A DNA stretch of 64,000 nucleotides, taken from NCBI RefSeq assembly GCF_011065935.2, contig NZ_JAAMNH020000001.1, forward strand, positions 4,919,001-4,983,000, written 5' to 3'. Made by a program: the position numbers and the translations under genes. The DNA is from Clostridium estertheticum. GTDB taxonomy: Bacteria > Bacillota > Clostridia > Clostridiales > Clostridiaceae. Shown here in pieces: positions 1 to 8,922 of this stretch; the stretch's first letter is position 1; each line of letters opens with the position of its first letter. The notes under the pieces are model-generated. The model was not told the origin of the DNA, searched no databases, and saw nothing but the letters and a program-made list of their open reading frames with translations.

Positions 1-1889
1 AGTCCCATTTGGTGTTTGCTAAATCCCATGGATAGGATTTTTACAAACTCCTCAAGGGATAAGGTTTCTGTGCCTAGCACTTCTACCATCTGATCTAATA
101 GTTCCATAACTAGGTTCCATATTTTGCCGTACTCTGTCACCTGCTCTTGGGCACCATCATTTTTGAAATTCTCTATCCACTGCTCTAGAGTTTTATATAC
201 CTTTATGCACTCTAAAAATTCAAATAGGGCGGTACAAATTTTTACGGTGGTGTTTTTACCTTTTAATTTTTCATTTAATTCTAGTAGCGGCTTTATGAAA
301 GTGTCTCTTGTATCATTTAGAATTTTAATGATAGCTTCTATTTTTTCAGCTTCCTTTTCGACCTGGGTTGTTGGGTTTTGATGATCTTCTGGTTGCTTGT
401 TTTCATCAGTTGCTTTATTTTCTTCAGATTGCTGATTTTTCACAGGTTGTCCATTTTCCTTAGATTGCTGATTTCCCTCAGCTTCACCATTTTCTATTCT
501 CTTTTGCAGCTCCCTTTCTGCTGCTTTTTTTTCATAATAGTCTCTAAAATAATATTCTATTTTTTCTTGCCACAGCTCAGGTTCTGTCCATTTTTTTTTG
601 CCCTTTATACCTGTTTCTATTACGAAGTTTTCTAGTATATCTATACACTCTGTCTCTATATCTAAGAGGCCTGTTTTAAGATACCTAAACACTGATTCAT
701 AACTAAAGTTCTTAGTAAAAATCTCAACGGTGGAGGTTATTAGCACAATTAAGGGATTACTTGTTATATCTTTTTTCTTATCTATAAATAAGGGAATATT
801 GTATTCTGTAAATATTGCTTTAATTAACTTTTCATAGGCTGGTAAATCTCTGGTTACTACTGCTATTTTATTAAATCTTATGTTTTCATCTCGGCAAAGC
901 CTTAAGATGTCCTTTGCCACATGCTCTATTTCGGAATATGCATTTAGCCCTTTAAACACCTTTATATTTTCACACTTTTCAGTGGAAGGAGTGTATGGGA
1001 ATGCAAAATAATTCTTTTCAAGAAAAGAAAGCTCTGCATTATCTTTAAATTTATGATCTTTATTGGTTTGTAGCTCTATAGGTGCATCGATGCTAGTGCC
1101 AGTTTCCTCAGCTATTTCTAAAAGCTTATTTTCTGTAGATTTTATAGAATAAAAAGCATCGGATTCCTCCATACCTTTAGAATGCACCGAGCTTTTTAGA
1201 GGCAGGGTTATATTTACCCTTTTAGCCTTTTTATATAGCTTTTCTATTATTCCATATTGTTGGGGTGTAAAGCCCGTAAACTCATCTAGCCAAAACTCCG
1301 AACCATCAAAAATATTACATTCATCAAGGGCACTATATAATCGGGTCAAATCGTCATCTGGGTCCACGTAGTTCAGGTTTAAAATATTATCAAATTCTCC
1401 ATATATAAGGGATAAATCAGTTATTTTATCTATTAGCAAGGGGGTTTCCCCTAATTTCTCTTTTACCACATTTAAATCTTCCACAGAAATTCCATATTTT
1501 TTAAACTCTGTAATGGCACCAGCTACATTATCTACAAAGCCCTTTTGCCTAGACGCCGCACTAAACACCTTAAAGCCATCTTGTTTCTTTTGCATTATGC
1601 TGTGAATAAGCATTGCTTTTCCTGAGGCATCTAAAGGCATGTGAGTTATACCTCCAACTTCACTAAAGACTTTGTACGCTAACCTATTAAAACTAAGCAC
1701 TTGGACGTTTTTTATTCCTGTGGATCCAACTACTTTTATAAGATTTTTTTCAGCTTGAAAGGAGAATTGTTCTGGTACTAAAAGTACTAGGGGTTTTTCA
1801 CACTCTTCCACTTGCCTTTGCTTTATATCCGCGAGGCAGAACGTACTTTTCCCTTTGCCAGCTCCTCCGTAAATAAATCTTAAACTCAC
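1..1889 (-). CDS. addB: ATP-dependent helicase/nuclease subunit B (AddB), 5' part
   Basis: AddB is one half of the AddAB helicase-nuclease that resects double-strand breaks for RecA recombination. The frame is open from a GTG at 1889 to the left edge, about 629 codons of a family usually near 1150. The N-terminus reads VSLRFIYGGAGKGKS, the AddB Walker A region, followed by VLLVPEQFSFQAE and QVLSFNRLAYKVF. The C-terminal nuclease and iron-sulfur cysteines lie outside the window. The GTG is chosen because an AAGAAGG site lies at 1901-1907 and the nearby ATG at 1899 is out of frame. About 45 Gln/Asn/Glu/Lys-rich residues interrupt the protein at about 370-515. addA would be expected beyond the left edge. 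Confidence 0.92.
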   Translation of the reverse strand, partial: MSLRFIYGGAGKGKSTFCLADIKQRQVEECEKPLVLLVPEQFSFQAEKNLIKVVGSTGIKNVQVLSFNRLAYKVFSEVGGITHMPLDASGKAMLIHSIMQKKQDGFKVFSAASRQKGFVDNVAGAITEFKKYGISVEDLNVVKEKLGETPLLIDKITDLSLIYGEFDNILNLNYVDPDDDLTRLYSALDECNIFDGSEFWLDEFTGFTPQQYGIIEKLYKKAKRVNITLPLKSSVHSKGMEESDAFYSIKSTENKLLEIAEETGTSIDAPIELQTNKDHKFKDNAELSFLEKNYFAFPYTPSTEKCENIKVFKGLNAYSEIEHVAKDILRLCRDENIRFNKIAVVTRDLPAYEKLIKAIFTEYNIPLFIDKKKDITSNPLIVLITSTVEIFTKNFSYESVFRYLKTGLLDIETECIDILENFVIETGIKGKKKWTEPELWQEKIEYYFRDYYEKKAAERELQKRIENGEAEGNQQSKENGQPVKNQQSEENKATDENKQPEDHQNPTTQVEKEAEKIEAIIKILNDTRDTFIKPLLELNEKLKGKNTTVKICTALFEFLECIKVYKTLEQWIENFKNDGAQEQVTEYGKIWNLVMELLDQMVEVLGTETLSLEEFVKILSMGFSKHQMG

Positions 1890-1910
1890 AAAAACACATC
1901 CCTTCTTTTT

Positions 1911-1974
1911 TAGGCCTTAGGCACATGAAAATAAGTACCAAACATACTGACTTGTTATTTATTTTAACGCGCCT
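1911..1974. repeat. Family B repeat pair upstream of addB
   Basis: Two inverted arms, AGGCACATGAAAATAA and TTATTTATTTTAACGCGCCT, flank about 25 bp just upstream of the addB start. Single related arms occur at 7380-7413 and 13588-13615. The arms could form a hairpin in the addB leader. No known family is assigned. Confidence 0.55.
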
Positions 1975-2208
1975 CTATATATTATATCATGTATAATTTT
2001 ACCATAATAAGTGTATTTTCTCTAGCGGTTATCATTATATTATAACATGTGAAGTATACTTAATAATATTGAAATGGCTTTATATTAGACTGTATTTATA
2101 TGATTTTCTAACTAAAATATATACATTTACTATAATTTGGATAAATATTGTATAATTAGTTAAGCAACAATTCTTATATGTAGTTAATTAAAAAGAGGGG
2201 GAATTGTT

Positions 2209-2376
2209 TTGAAAAAACATCTTGTCAGTTACCTGAATTTTATTATAGGAATTATAAATGCTATTACTTCAATAGTTTGGTTTAGTTCTAATAGAATAGG
2301 ATTTGGAGTTACTTATCTATTTTTAGCTATAACATTTATTACATTGGGTGTGTATTATAGAAAAAAGAAAAAGTAA
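2209..2376 (+). CDS. Small two-helix membrane protein
   Basis: This 55-residue protein is not recognised. It starts at TTG 2209 after a strong GAGGGGG site at 2195-2201. Two hydrophobic stretches (about residues 9-25 and 33-49) are joined by a short polar turn, and the C-terminus is RKKKK, which predicts cytoplasmic ends. It stands alone between addB and comFB, and a 25-bp palindrome at 2436-2460 may end its transcript. Site and composition suggest a real gene; function is unknown. Confidence 0.6.
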   Translation: MKKHLVSYLNFIIGIINAITSIVWFSSNRIGFGVTYLFLAITFITLGVYYRKKKK

Positions 2377-2435
2377 ATTATGTTACGGTTTGTCATAAAA
2401 ATGAGGGTATAAATTATATTGATGTTACAAAAGCA

Positions 2436-2460
2436 ATATGTGAATTATTAATTCACATAT
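2436..2460. other. 25-bp perfect palindrome
   Basis: ATATGTGAAT and ATTCACATAT arms surround TATTA. It lies 60 bp after the small membrane protein and 100 bp before comFB. There is no long T run, so it may be a weak terminator or an operator. Confidence 0.4.
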
Positions 2461-2561
2461 TTAAAAAATAATATCCAATTTTTTCTATATAAAATAATAA
2501 ATATGTGTGCTATAATTTTTGTATTATGTTATCTAACGAGACAAGCATTAGGAGGATTATA

Positions 2562-2831
2562 ATGTATAATTTAAAGAATTTTTCTGAAATAGAAGTAAGC
2601 AAACTGTTAGACGAAATATTACAAAGATATGATACTATTTGTAAATGTGAAAAGTGTAAATTGGATATTAAGGCTTTAGCATTGAACGCCTTGTCCACAA
2701 AATATATTGTTTCTGAGCAAGGTGAAATATATACTAAAGCATTAAATGAAGTTGATAAACAAGAACAAATTAATGTTGTCATGGCTATTACAAAAGCTAT
2801 AGACATAGTATCTGCTAATCCAAAGCACTAG
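2562..2831 (+). CDS. comFB: ComFB family late-competence protein
   Basis: This 89-residue protein matches the ComFB family, small proteins named for the comF competence operon of Bacillus. The typical pattern is visible: a helical N-terminus, the pair CKCEKC, then LDIKALALNALSTKYIVS and EQGEIYTKAL. The start is ATG 2562, 6 bp after GGAGG at 2551-2555; an upstream in-frame ATG at 2505 lacks a site. No comFA or comFC neighbour is present, so the gene is orphaned here. Its biochemical role is not established. Confidence 0.82.
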   Translation: MYNLKNFSEIEVSKLLDEILQRYDTICKCEKCKLDIKALALNALSTKYIVSEQGEIYTKALNEVDKQEQINVVMAITKAIDIVSANPKH

Positions 2832-2907
2832 ATAGGTTTGGAGGTTGGCTAGGTAAACCTTTATATGAAATTAAATTTAAGTTTTCATAAACAGTTCGAT
2901 CTAAAAA

Positions 2908-2950
2908 ATACCCCATAGAATAGACAATTATGGCCTACTCTATGGGGTAT
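2908..2950. terminator. Bidirectional terminator between comFB and the mutase gene
   Basis: ATACCCCATAGA pairs with TCTATGGGGTAT, with A runs before and T runs after. It serves both convergent genes. Confidence 0.85.
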
Positions 2951-2952
2951 TT

Positions 2953-4677
2953 TTATTTTGTGCTTTGAAGTTTTTCTATAATTATCTCTTTCATTTCTTC
3001 TAATTTCTTTTCTGATATTTCTAAAGTTTTACCCTTAGAATACATGTATATTTTAATTTTCGGTTCTGTACCTGAAGGTCTTACAGCATACCAACTCTCA
3101 TCATCGAAATAGAATTTAAGTACATTAGATACTGGAATTCCACTAGATTCTTCTGTGCCGTTGATTATGTCATAAGATTTTTCTATTTCGTAGTCTATAT
3201 ATTTAACCAGCTTTGCGTCGCCTAAAGTCTTTGGATTGTCTTTTCTATATTCTACCATCATTCTAGAAATTCTCTTTTGACCTTCTATACCTTCTAAAAC
3301 TAAAGATATTAGGTTTTCTCTATAATACCCAAATTCCGCGTATATCTCATTCAGTATATCTATTAGAGTTTTCCCTTGAGATTTATAGTAGGCTGCTGCT
3401 TCACATAAAAGCATGGAGGATATTACTCCATCTTTGTCGCGAACGAAAGTACCGGCAACATATCCTATGCTCTCTTCATATCCAAAGATAAATTCATTGC
3501 TATTGTCCCTCTTAAAATCAGGAATTTTACCACAAATATTTTTGAAGCCTGTTAGTACTTCGAAGGTTTCTACACCGTATTTATTAGCTATAGCCTTACC
3601 TAAATCCCCTGTTACTATGGATTTTACTATGGCTGCATTCTTTGGAAGTGTGCCTTTTTCCTTCATTCCTTCTACTACATATTTTATGAGTATTGCTCCT
3701 GTTTGATTACCATTGAAGGCAACATATTCACCATTTTTATCTCTAACCATTATGGCAAGTCTATCACAATCTGGGTCCGTAGCTATTAATAATTCTGCCC
3801 CTTCTTTTTTCCCAAGAGCCTGGGCATACTTAAAGGCTTTTACATCTTCTGGATTTGGGTACCCAACTGTTGTAAAATCTGGATCTGGATTTTCTTGCTC
3901 TGGCACTACTATTATATTTGTAAAGCCTCTTTCCTTAAGGACGCGCCTTACAGGTACATTTCCTGTTCCGTTTAGAGGAGTGTATACAATTTTTATATCC
4001 TTATCTATGTCTTCTCTTATAGCTAGACCTTTTACTTTTTCAAAGTACTCATCATCCATAGCTTTTCCAAGCATCACTATTAAACCTTTTCCCTTGGCTT
4101 CATCCATATCCATGACTTTTATAGAACTAAAGTCCGAAATACTCTGGATTTTTTCTGTTATATCTTCTGCTATAGATGATAAAATTTGCGCACCATCTTC
4201 CCAATATACTTTGTATCCGTTGTATTCGCGAGGATTATGACTAGCAGTTACTACTATTCCTGAGGCAGTATGTAATGTTCTTACCGCATAAGATAATTCT
4301 GGAGTAGGCCTTAGCTGCTCAAATAAATAAGCCTTTATTCCATTTGCCGCTAAAACTTGCGCTGCTGTAGCTGCAAATTTCTCAGAAAAATGTCTACAGT
4401 CGTATGCTATAGCTACGCCTCTATCCATATATTCTTTGCCATAACCTTTAATATACTCTGCAAGTCCTTGAGTTGCTCTTGAAATAATGTATATGTTCAT
4501 TCTGTTAAGTCCCGCACCTAATTTCCCTCTTAGCCCTGCAGTTCCAAACTCTAAATCCATGTAAAACCTATCTTGAATTTCTTTAGGATCTTCTGCTATT
4601 GATTTTAAATCTTCTCGAGTCTTCTCATCAAAGTATTCATTATTTAACCATTCTTCATATTTTTTCATATAAGTCAT
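2953..4677 (-). CDS. Phosphoglucomutase/phosphomannomutase (phospho-sugar mutase)
   Basis: A 574-residue alpha-D-phosphohexomutase interconverting sugar 1- and 6-phosphates for glycogen, nucleotide-sugar and envelope synthesis in the cytoplasm. The phosphoserine loop TASHNP is at 144-149, the magnesium loop DPDCDR at 301-306, the sugar-binding region GYEESIGY near 400 and the phosphate-binding RPSGTEPK near 535. Length fits the long PgcA-like subfamily. The ATG at 4677 follows GGAGAGG; a second ATG three codons in is possible. It stands alone, with a bidirectional terminator at its 3' end. Confidence 0.93.
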   Translation of the reverse strand: MTYMKKYEEWLNNEYFDEKTREDLKSIAEDPKEIQDRFYMDLEFGTAGLRGKLGAGLNRMNIYIISRATQGLAEYIKGYGKEYMDRGVAIAYDCRHFSEKFAATAAQVLAANGIKAYLFEQLRPTPELSYAVRTLHTASGIVVTASHNPREYNGYKVYWEDGAQILSSIAEDITEKIQSISDFSSIKVMDMDEAKGKGLIVMLGKAMDDEYFEKVKGLAIREDIDKDIKIVYTPLNGTGNVPVRRVLKERGFTNIIVVPEQENPDPDFTTVGYPNPEDVKAFKYAQALGKKEGAELLIATDPDCDRLAIMVRDKNGEYVAFNGNQTGAILIKYVVEGMKEKGTLPKNAAIVKSIVTGDLGKAIANKYGVETFEVLTGFKNICGKIPDFKRDNSNEFIFGYEESIGYVAGTFVRDKDGVISSMLLCEAAAYYKSQGKTLIDILNEIYAEFGYYRENLISLVLEGIEGQKRISRMMVEYRKDNPKTLGDAKLVKYIDYEIEKSYDIINGTEESSGIPVSNVLKFYFDDESWYAVRPSGTEPKIKIYMYSKGKTLEISEKKLEEMKEIIIEKLQSTK

Positions 4678-4783
4678 TTCAACTCACACCTCTCCAAATA
4701 ATTACTATTATTATATAACATTATACATTATTTTCTGTATTTTTTAAACAATACTTTTTTTGGGTACTTTCGTGAGGAAGTGT

Positions 4784-4826
4784 GGGGACGGTTAACAATT
4801 AATAATATTAATTGTTAACCGTCCCC
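4784..4826. repeat. Family A repeat as a perfect 43-bp inverted repeat
   Basis: GGGGACGGTTAACAATTAAT is followed by its exact reverse complement around a short AT centre. It lies 12 bp past the stop of the FeoB membrane gene and could end that transcript. The same core recurs at about 8785, 10755, 11095, 13241, 13655, 13701 and 13737. Confidence 0.85.
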
Positions 4827-4837
4827 AGGTTTTTGGG

Positions 4838-6226
4838 TTAAAAGATTCTATAGATTTGAGTGGTACAAAAACAAATTATTATAGCAATGCATGTGGGCAT
4901 TAATATAGATAATAATGTCCATCTAAGACTGCCTGTTTCTTTTTTGATAGTCCATACTGTTGTAGCACAAGGGAAATGCAGTAGTGAAAATAACATTGTG
5001 TTTATTAGGGTCAAGTAAGTCCAGCCATTATTGAGTAGAATTTCTCGAAGCTGACTTATGCTTTCAAATTGAAGCATAGATCCTTTAGATAGATATGCCA
5101 TTAAAAGAATAGGAAGTACAATTTCATTTGCTGGAAATCCTAAAATAAAGGCTATTAAGATAAAACCGTCGAGTCCTATAAGCTGCGCAAAGGGATTTAG
5201 AAAATTTGCCGCATGGGCTAGTATGCTTATATCTCCTATTATTATATTTCCAAGAATGTAGGTTATGGCACCAGCGGGCACTGCTACAGTTATGGCTCTA
5301 CCGAGCACAAACATTGTTCTATCGATTATAGAGGTATATAATACTCTGCCTAGTTGAGGTTTTCTATAGGGTGGTAGCTCTAGGGTAAAGCTTGAGGGCA
5401 TGCCTTTTAATATTGTTTTTGATAGTGTATAGGAGGATAGCAGTGTGATTCCTATGCCTATAAGTACTAAAACTACTACCATTAGTGCAGCTATAATAGA
5501 GCTACTAGCTGAGGAAAATTTCACTCCTACAAACACCATGGATAGAGCTATCAAAGTTGGGAATCTTCCATTACAGGGTACAAAGTTATTGGTTACAATG
5601 GCTATAAGTCTTTCTCTTGGTGATTCAATTATCCTGCAGGCTATTACACCGGCAGCATTGCAACCAAAGCCCATACACATGGTTAGCGCTTGTTTTCCAT
5701 GGCAGCAAGCTTTTTTAAACACATGGTCTAAATTGAAGCATATTCTTGGAAGATACCCACCATCCTCTAGGAGTGTAAATATAGGAAAGAATATTGCCAT
5801 AGGTGGTAGCATTACAGCGACTACCCAGGCAAAGGTTCTATATACTCCTAGTACTAAAAGATTGTTTAGCCAAAGTGGCATTTGTATATAGATAAAGAAT
5901 AGAGCAAGCTTTGCTTCTATCCAAAATAAGAATTTTGCTATAAGTTGTGAAGGGTAATTTGCGCCCTGAATTGTAAGCCAAAACACCACTGCGAGTAGTA
6001 GTATCATTATGGGGATACCGGTTTTTTTAGAGGTGACTATGTCATCAATCTTTTTTTGAGATAACAATCTTTCAGTGTCTTTTGTAACGGTTTTTCTAGT
6101 TATCTCCTCAGCTGTTTTATAAATAGTAGATACAATAGTGTCTCTTATGTTTTCATTGTTCTTAGCTCTAAATAGTTTGATTTCTTCTAGAACTTTCTTT
6201 ATACTTATGTCTTCCTTTAAGTTCAA
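4838..6226 (-). CDS. feoB: FeoB membrane (permease) part, separate protein
   Basis: This 462-residue protein carries the ferrous-iron channel half of FeoB. It has a soluble N-terminal stretch, then many hydrophobic helices with the two Gate domains and the FeoB C-terminal region. The motif GFGCNAAGVIACRIIESPRE and NNFVPCNGRFP contain the conserved pore cysteines. The start is TTG 6226, 8 bp after GGAGGG. The GTPase half is a separate upstream gene, 65 bp away with its own stop. The two sum to about 717 residues, close to a full FeoB, and each has a good ribosome site, so this looks like a stable split rather than a recent frameshift. Confidence 0.88.
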   Translation of the reverse strand: MNLKEDISIKKVLEEIKLFRAKNNENIRDTIVSTIYKTAEEITRKTVTKDTERLLSQKKIDDIVTSKKTGIPIMILLLAVVFWLTIQGANYPSQLIAKFLFWIEAKLALFFIYIQMPLWLNNLLVLGVYRTFAWVVAVMLPPMAIFFPIFTLLEDGGYLPRICFNLDHVFKKACCHGKQALTMCMGFGCNAAGVIACRIIESPRERLIAIVTNNFVPCNGRFPTLIALSMVFVGVKFSSASSSIIAALMVVVLVLIGIGITLLSSYTLSKTILKGMPSSFTLELPPYRKPQLGRVLYTSIIDRTMFVLGRAITVAVPAGAITYILGNIIIGDISILAHAANFLNPFAQLIGLDGFILIAFILGFPANEIVLPILLMAYLSKGSMLQFESISQLREILLNNGWTYLTLINTMLFSLLHFPCATTVWTIKKETGSLRWTLLSILMPTCIAIIICFCTTQIYRIF

Positions 6227-6291
6227 TTATTACACCCTCCTATTAATTGCTTTTTAAGGCATCTTTAAAGATAACTAGTGTGTATGCTAGT

Positions 6292-7059
6292 CTATTTTTT
6301 TAAGATGCCTAGGTCATAATCTAAATATTTACTTATAGAATTTAAGAGGGATTCATCTCCATCTAAAAGTCTTAGGGCAAGCCATTTCGTGTTAATTTTA
6401 TCCATAAAAATCGAACTGAGCATTGGGGTGAGACGCTTTAGCTCCTCTTCAATAATCTTAGAATATTGAATTTGTACTGAACATGTATGAATTTTATTAG
6501 TGCATAAATCATATATGTTATCTTTCAAAATATTCATTCCTATATTACTTCTAGCAGTAGTTGGCACCACCGGAATACCTAATTCATTTGATAGTGCCCC
6601 CATATCTATTCTTATGTTTTTACTTTTAGCCTCATCCATGAGATTTACGCAAGCTACCACCTTATCCGTAATTTCCATTACCTGCAAAAGCAAGTTTAAA
6701 TTTCTCTCAATACAGGTAGCATCAAGCACCACCACTGTTACATCTGGCTTTCCGAAACATATAAAGTCTCTAGCTACTATTTCTTCTACAGAACTTGCAA
6801 GAAGAGAATAAGTGCCTGGTAAATCCACAATAATAAAGTTTGTGTCTCTATGACCATATTTTCCTTGAGAGTTTACTACTGTTTTGCCTGGCCAATTTCC
6901 TGTATGCTGATGAAGTCCCGTTAATGCATTGAACACTGTGCTTTTTCCTGTATTAGGATTTCCTGCAAGTGCAATTACATAATCCTCTTCCTTAAATTTT
7001 TCTACATTAAAAAGGTCCTTTAACCCTTGCTTTGTGCTGGAACTGTGAGTTAGGCCCAT
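6292..7059 (-). CDS. feoB: FeoB GTPase domain, separate protein
   Basis: A 255-residue G protein that would gate ferrous iron uptake. G1 is AGNPNTGKST (about 32-41), G2 lies in HTGNWPGKTV, G3 is DLPGT and G4 is NLMD. The C-terminal part resembles the helical GDP-dissociation-inhibitor domain of FeoB. There are no membrane helices. It lies between feoA (60 bp upstream) and the FeoB membrane gene, so the operon order is feoA, G domain, membrane domain. ATG 7059 follows an AAGGAGAAGG site. Confidence 0.9.
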   Translation of the reverse strand: MGLTHSSSTKQGLKDLFNVEKFKEEDYVIALAGNPNTGKSTVFNALTGLHQHTGNWPGKTVVNSQGKYGHRDTNFIIVDLPGTYSLLASSVEEIVARDFICFGKPDVTVVVLDATCIERNLNLLLQVMEITDKVVACVNLMDEAKSKNIRIDMGALSNELGIPVVPTTARSNIGMNILKDNIYDLCTNKIHTCSVQIQYSKIIEEELKRLTPMLSSIFMDKINTKWLALRLLDGDESLLNSISKYLDYDLGILKK

Positions 7060-7118
7060 ATTCCTTCTCCTTTCTATTGCTTTTTTAGTTGATATTTATT
7101 GTCATGCCAGAGTTACAT

Positions 7119-7358
7119 CTATATGTGTTTTACCATAATACTCTTTGCTTCTTCCTCTCTTAGTGCAATACAAGTGTCTCGTATAAGATAGGCAGTAGGA
7201 TCTCCAAAGGGACTCTGTCTAAGAACATGGATAATAGTATTTGGTACTATTCCTAAATCCAGCATTCGTTGTCTTGACAAGCCTTTTGAACGTAATTCTA
7301 CCACTTGAGCCTTTTTCCCCACAGCAATTTCTGTTAGTTTCACTGTTGTATTTTCCAT
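7119..7358 (-). CDS. feoA: FeoA, SH3-like partner of FeoB
   Basis: A 79-residue protein with the FeoA pattern: KKAQVVELRSKGLSRQRMLD, then LGIVPNTIIHVLRQSPFGDP and a C-terminal strand ending in EEEAKSIMVKHI. FeoA is a small cytosolic protein that binds and modulates FeoB. It is the first gene of the Feo operon. A family B repeat arm lies 22 bp upstream. No clear Fur or DtxR box was recognised. Confidence 0.9.
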   Translation of the reverse strand: MENTTVKLTEIAVGKKAQVVELRSKGLSRQRMLDLGIVPNTIIHVLRQSPFGDPTAYLIRDTCIALREEEAKSIMVKHI

Positions 7359-7379
7359 TTTTTCACCTACTTTACTAAG

Positions 7380-7413
7380 CTTAGGTATCTAGGCACATGA
7401 CAATAATTAACTT
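7380..7413. repeat. Family B repeat arm upstream of feoA
   Basis: The core AGGCACATGACAATAATTAA resembles the arm at 1911-1926 upstream of addB. It falls in the feoA leader or promoter region. Confidence 0.45.
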
Positions 7414-7606
7414 GCCAAAGAAAGCAGTATATTTATTCCAATGTACCATTGCTTTATATTATGAATTTAAAGTTAAAATCGTCACTAAAATTAAAAAAAG
7501 TATAAGCTACATAAAATTAATTTTACGTAATTTATACTTTTCTTTATATACCAAAACATAGAGCTTATATTACCTACTTAAGTTATATGCGAAATCTATA
7601 TCTCTT

Positions 7607-8578
7607 TTATTCTTGGGCGTCATATACAATCTTAGACACTTGTGCAATAGTCTCATTTGCCTCGGTTAGGTTCTTGGTAAAAATCACAAGAATGTATGGA
7701 TTGTCCTTACTTACAATGGCAATATCGTTTACACACTCGCCATAGTCACCTATTTTATGAGCTACAATGCCCTTAGGAATATACTTATCTATCCTATCAT
7801 GATACTCTGTTTTTTTCATAGTTTCAATCATATCACTGTAGTATTTATTATTATCAAGGTTTAAATATAATTTTTCTAGGATTTTAAAAGAATCCTTTGG
7901 TGTAGTATTATTTCCACTATGAACTGTAGGATGAGCTACGATTTTTTCAATATAATCATATTTATTTTCATTGCCTACTCTTCTTAAAATCATATTTATA
8001 GCTATATTGTCCGAATAAATTATTGAATAGTCACTTAAGGTCTTTATTGCGATCGGTTTACTTAAATCCGTTCCTTGAAGTATTCCTGCACCCTCTTCAT
8101 AATCGCCTTCTTTAAATACTAATTTTTCGTTTATATCAATCTTTTGTTCCTGAATCATATCATACATAAGCATGTTTATAGGTACTTTTATTGTGCTAGC
8201 CGCTACAAACTGTTTGTCCTGATTTATTTCAATAAATTTATTAGAATTTATATCATAGTAAACCAATCCAACTTTGTTTATATTGTTGCCTAAAAATGTT
8301 CTAATACCTTTTTCTAAGTTATCTAACTGAGCTTGTTTCACAGCATTTCTTTCTACCTTGCTTAGCTTGTACTCTAATGACTGTTTATACACTAGATCCT
8401 CATAATCCGTTTTAGATATGGATTTAGATATTCCATAATTATTACTTTTATTATAATTGGAAATATAATTAAACGTAGCAATACTTTCGCTGGCTACTAT
8501 CGGCTGTTTGCTTACACTAAATGTTGCAAAGAATGCCATTATTAATGTTAATGAAATGACAATTTGCTTATCTACCAT
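7607..8578 (-). CDS. Secreted beta-lactamase-like serine hydrolase
   Basis: A 323-residue protein with an N-terminal hydrophobic segment (about 5-23), a polar linker, and a class A beta-lactamase/transpeptidase-like fold. The nucleophile motif is STIK (128-131) and SDN is at 189-191. The third motif is KIG (275-277) rather than KTG. The region that should hold the deacylating Glu166 reads HPTVHSGNNTTPKD and has no glutamate. It is therefore unlikely to be an efficient beta-lactamase. A cell-wall or peptide hydrolase role is an inference. The start follows a G-rich site. Confidence 0.75.
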   Translation of the reverse strand: MVDKQIVISLTLIMAFFATFSVSKQPIVASESIATFNYISNYNKSNNYGISKSISKTDYEDLVYKQSLEYKLSKVERNAVKQAQLDNLEKGIRTFLGNNINKVGLVYYDINSNKFIEINQDKQFVAASTIKVPINMLMYDMIQEQKIDINEKLVFKEGDYEEGAGILQGTDLSKPIAIKTLSDYSIIYSDNIAINMILRRVGNENKYDYIEKIVAHPTVHSGNNTTPKDSFKILEKLYLNLDNNKYYSDMIETMKKTEYHDRIDKYIPKGIVAHKIGDYGECVNDIAIVSKDNPYILVIFTKNLTEANETIAQVSKIVYDAQE

Positions 8579-8784
8579 CTACCCATCCCCCCCCCTTATA
8601 CATCTATATTAGGTGTATCTATTATAGATATTATCCCCTTTGAAATACTCTTACTATAAAAATATATTTTTTATGTGTCATTTTGATGACAATTATGCTA
8701 ACAATTTATTAATTTATTTACTACTTTACATTATACCTTAATTTTCATCAAAACTTTATGTTTTTTTATTTTAAAAGGAAATAC

Positions 8785-8800
8785 TAGGGACGGTTAACAA
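8785..8800. repeat. Family A half-element
   Basis: TAGGGACGGTTAACAA is a single arm in the divergent region upstream of the metal protein gene. Confidence 0.6.
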
Positions 8801-8856
8801 TAATTTGTATCTTTTAAAAATAGTTTATAAATATAATATTATAATTACTATTCTAA

Positions 8857-8890
8857 TCTTCATAAAATCTTCATGCCAGGCGCTTATAAT
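8857..8890 (+). promoter_or_regulatory. Promoter with OmpR-type direct repeat
   Basis: TCTTCAT occurs at 8857-8863 and again at 8868-8874, one helical turn (11 bp) apart. A consensus -10 TATAAT is at 8885-8890. The repeats cover the -35 position, which otherwise reads poorly. This is how OmpR/PhoB-type activators usually bind, and such a regulator is encoded at 12496-13176. Confidence 0.55.
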
Positions 8891-8922
8891 TTAAATTAAT
8901 ATTATTAAAAAGAAGGTGTAGT

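Noticed and set aside
3713..4240. 175-codon frame antisense to the phosphohexomutase
   Set aside because: It is a shadow of the real gene, lacks a ribosome site, and has no family features.
4838..7059. FeoB as a frameshifted pseudogene
   Set aside because: Both halves have good ribosome sites and complete motifs, and the gap is 65 bp, so a split gene is more likely.
7607..8578. Class A beta-lactamase resistance gene
   Set aside because: KTG is replaced by KIG and no deacylating glutamate is seen, so only the fold is claimed.
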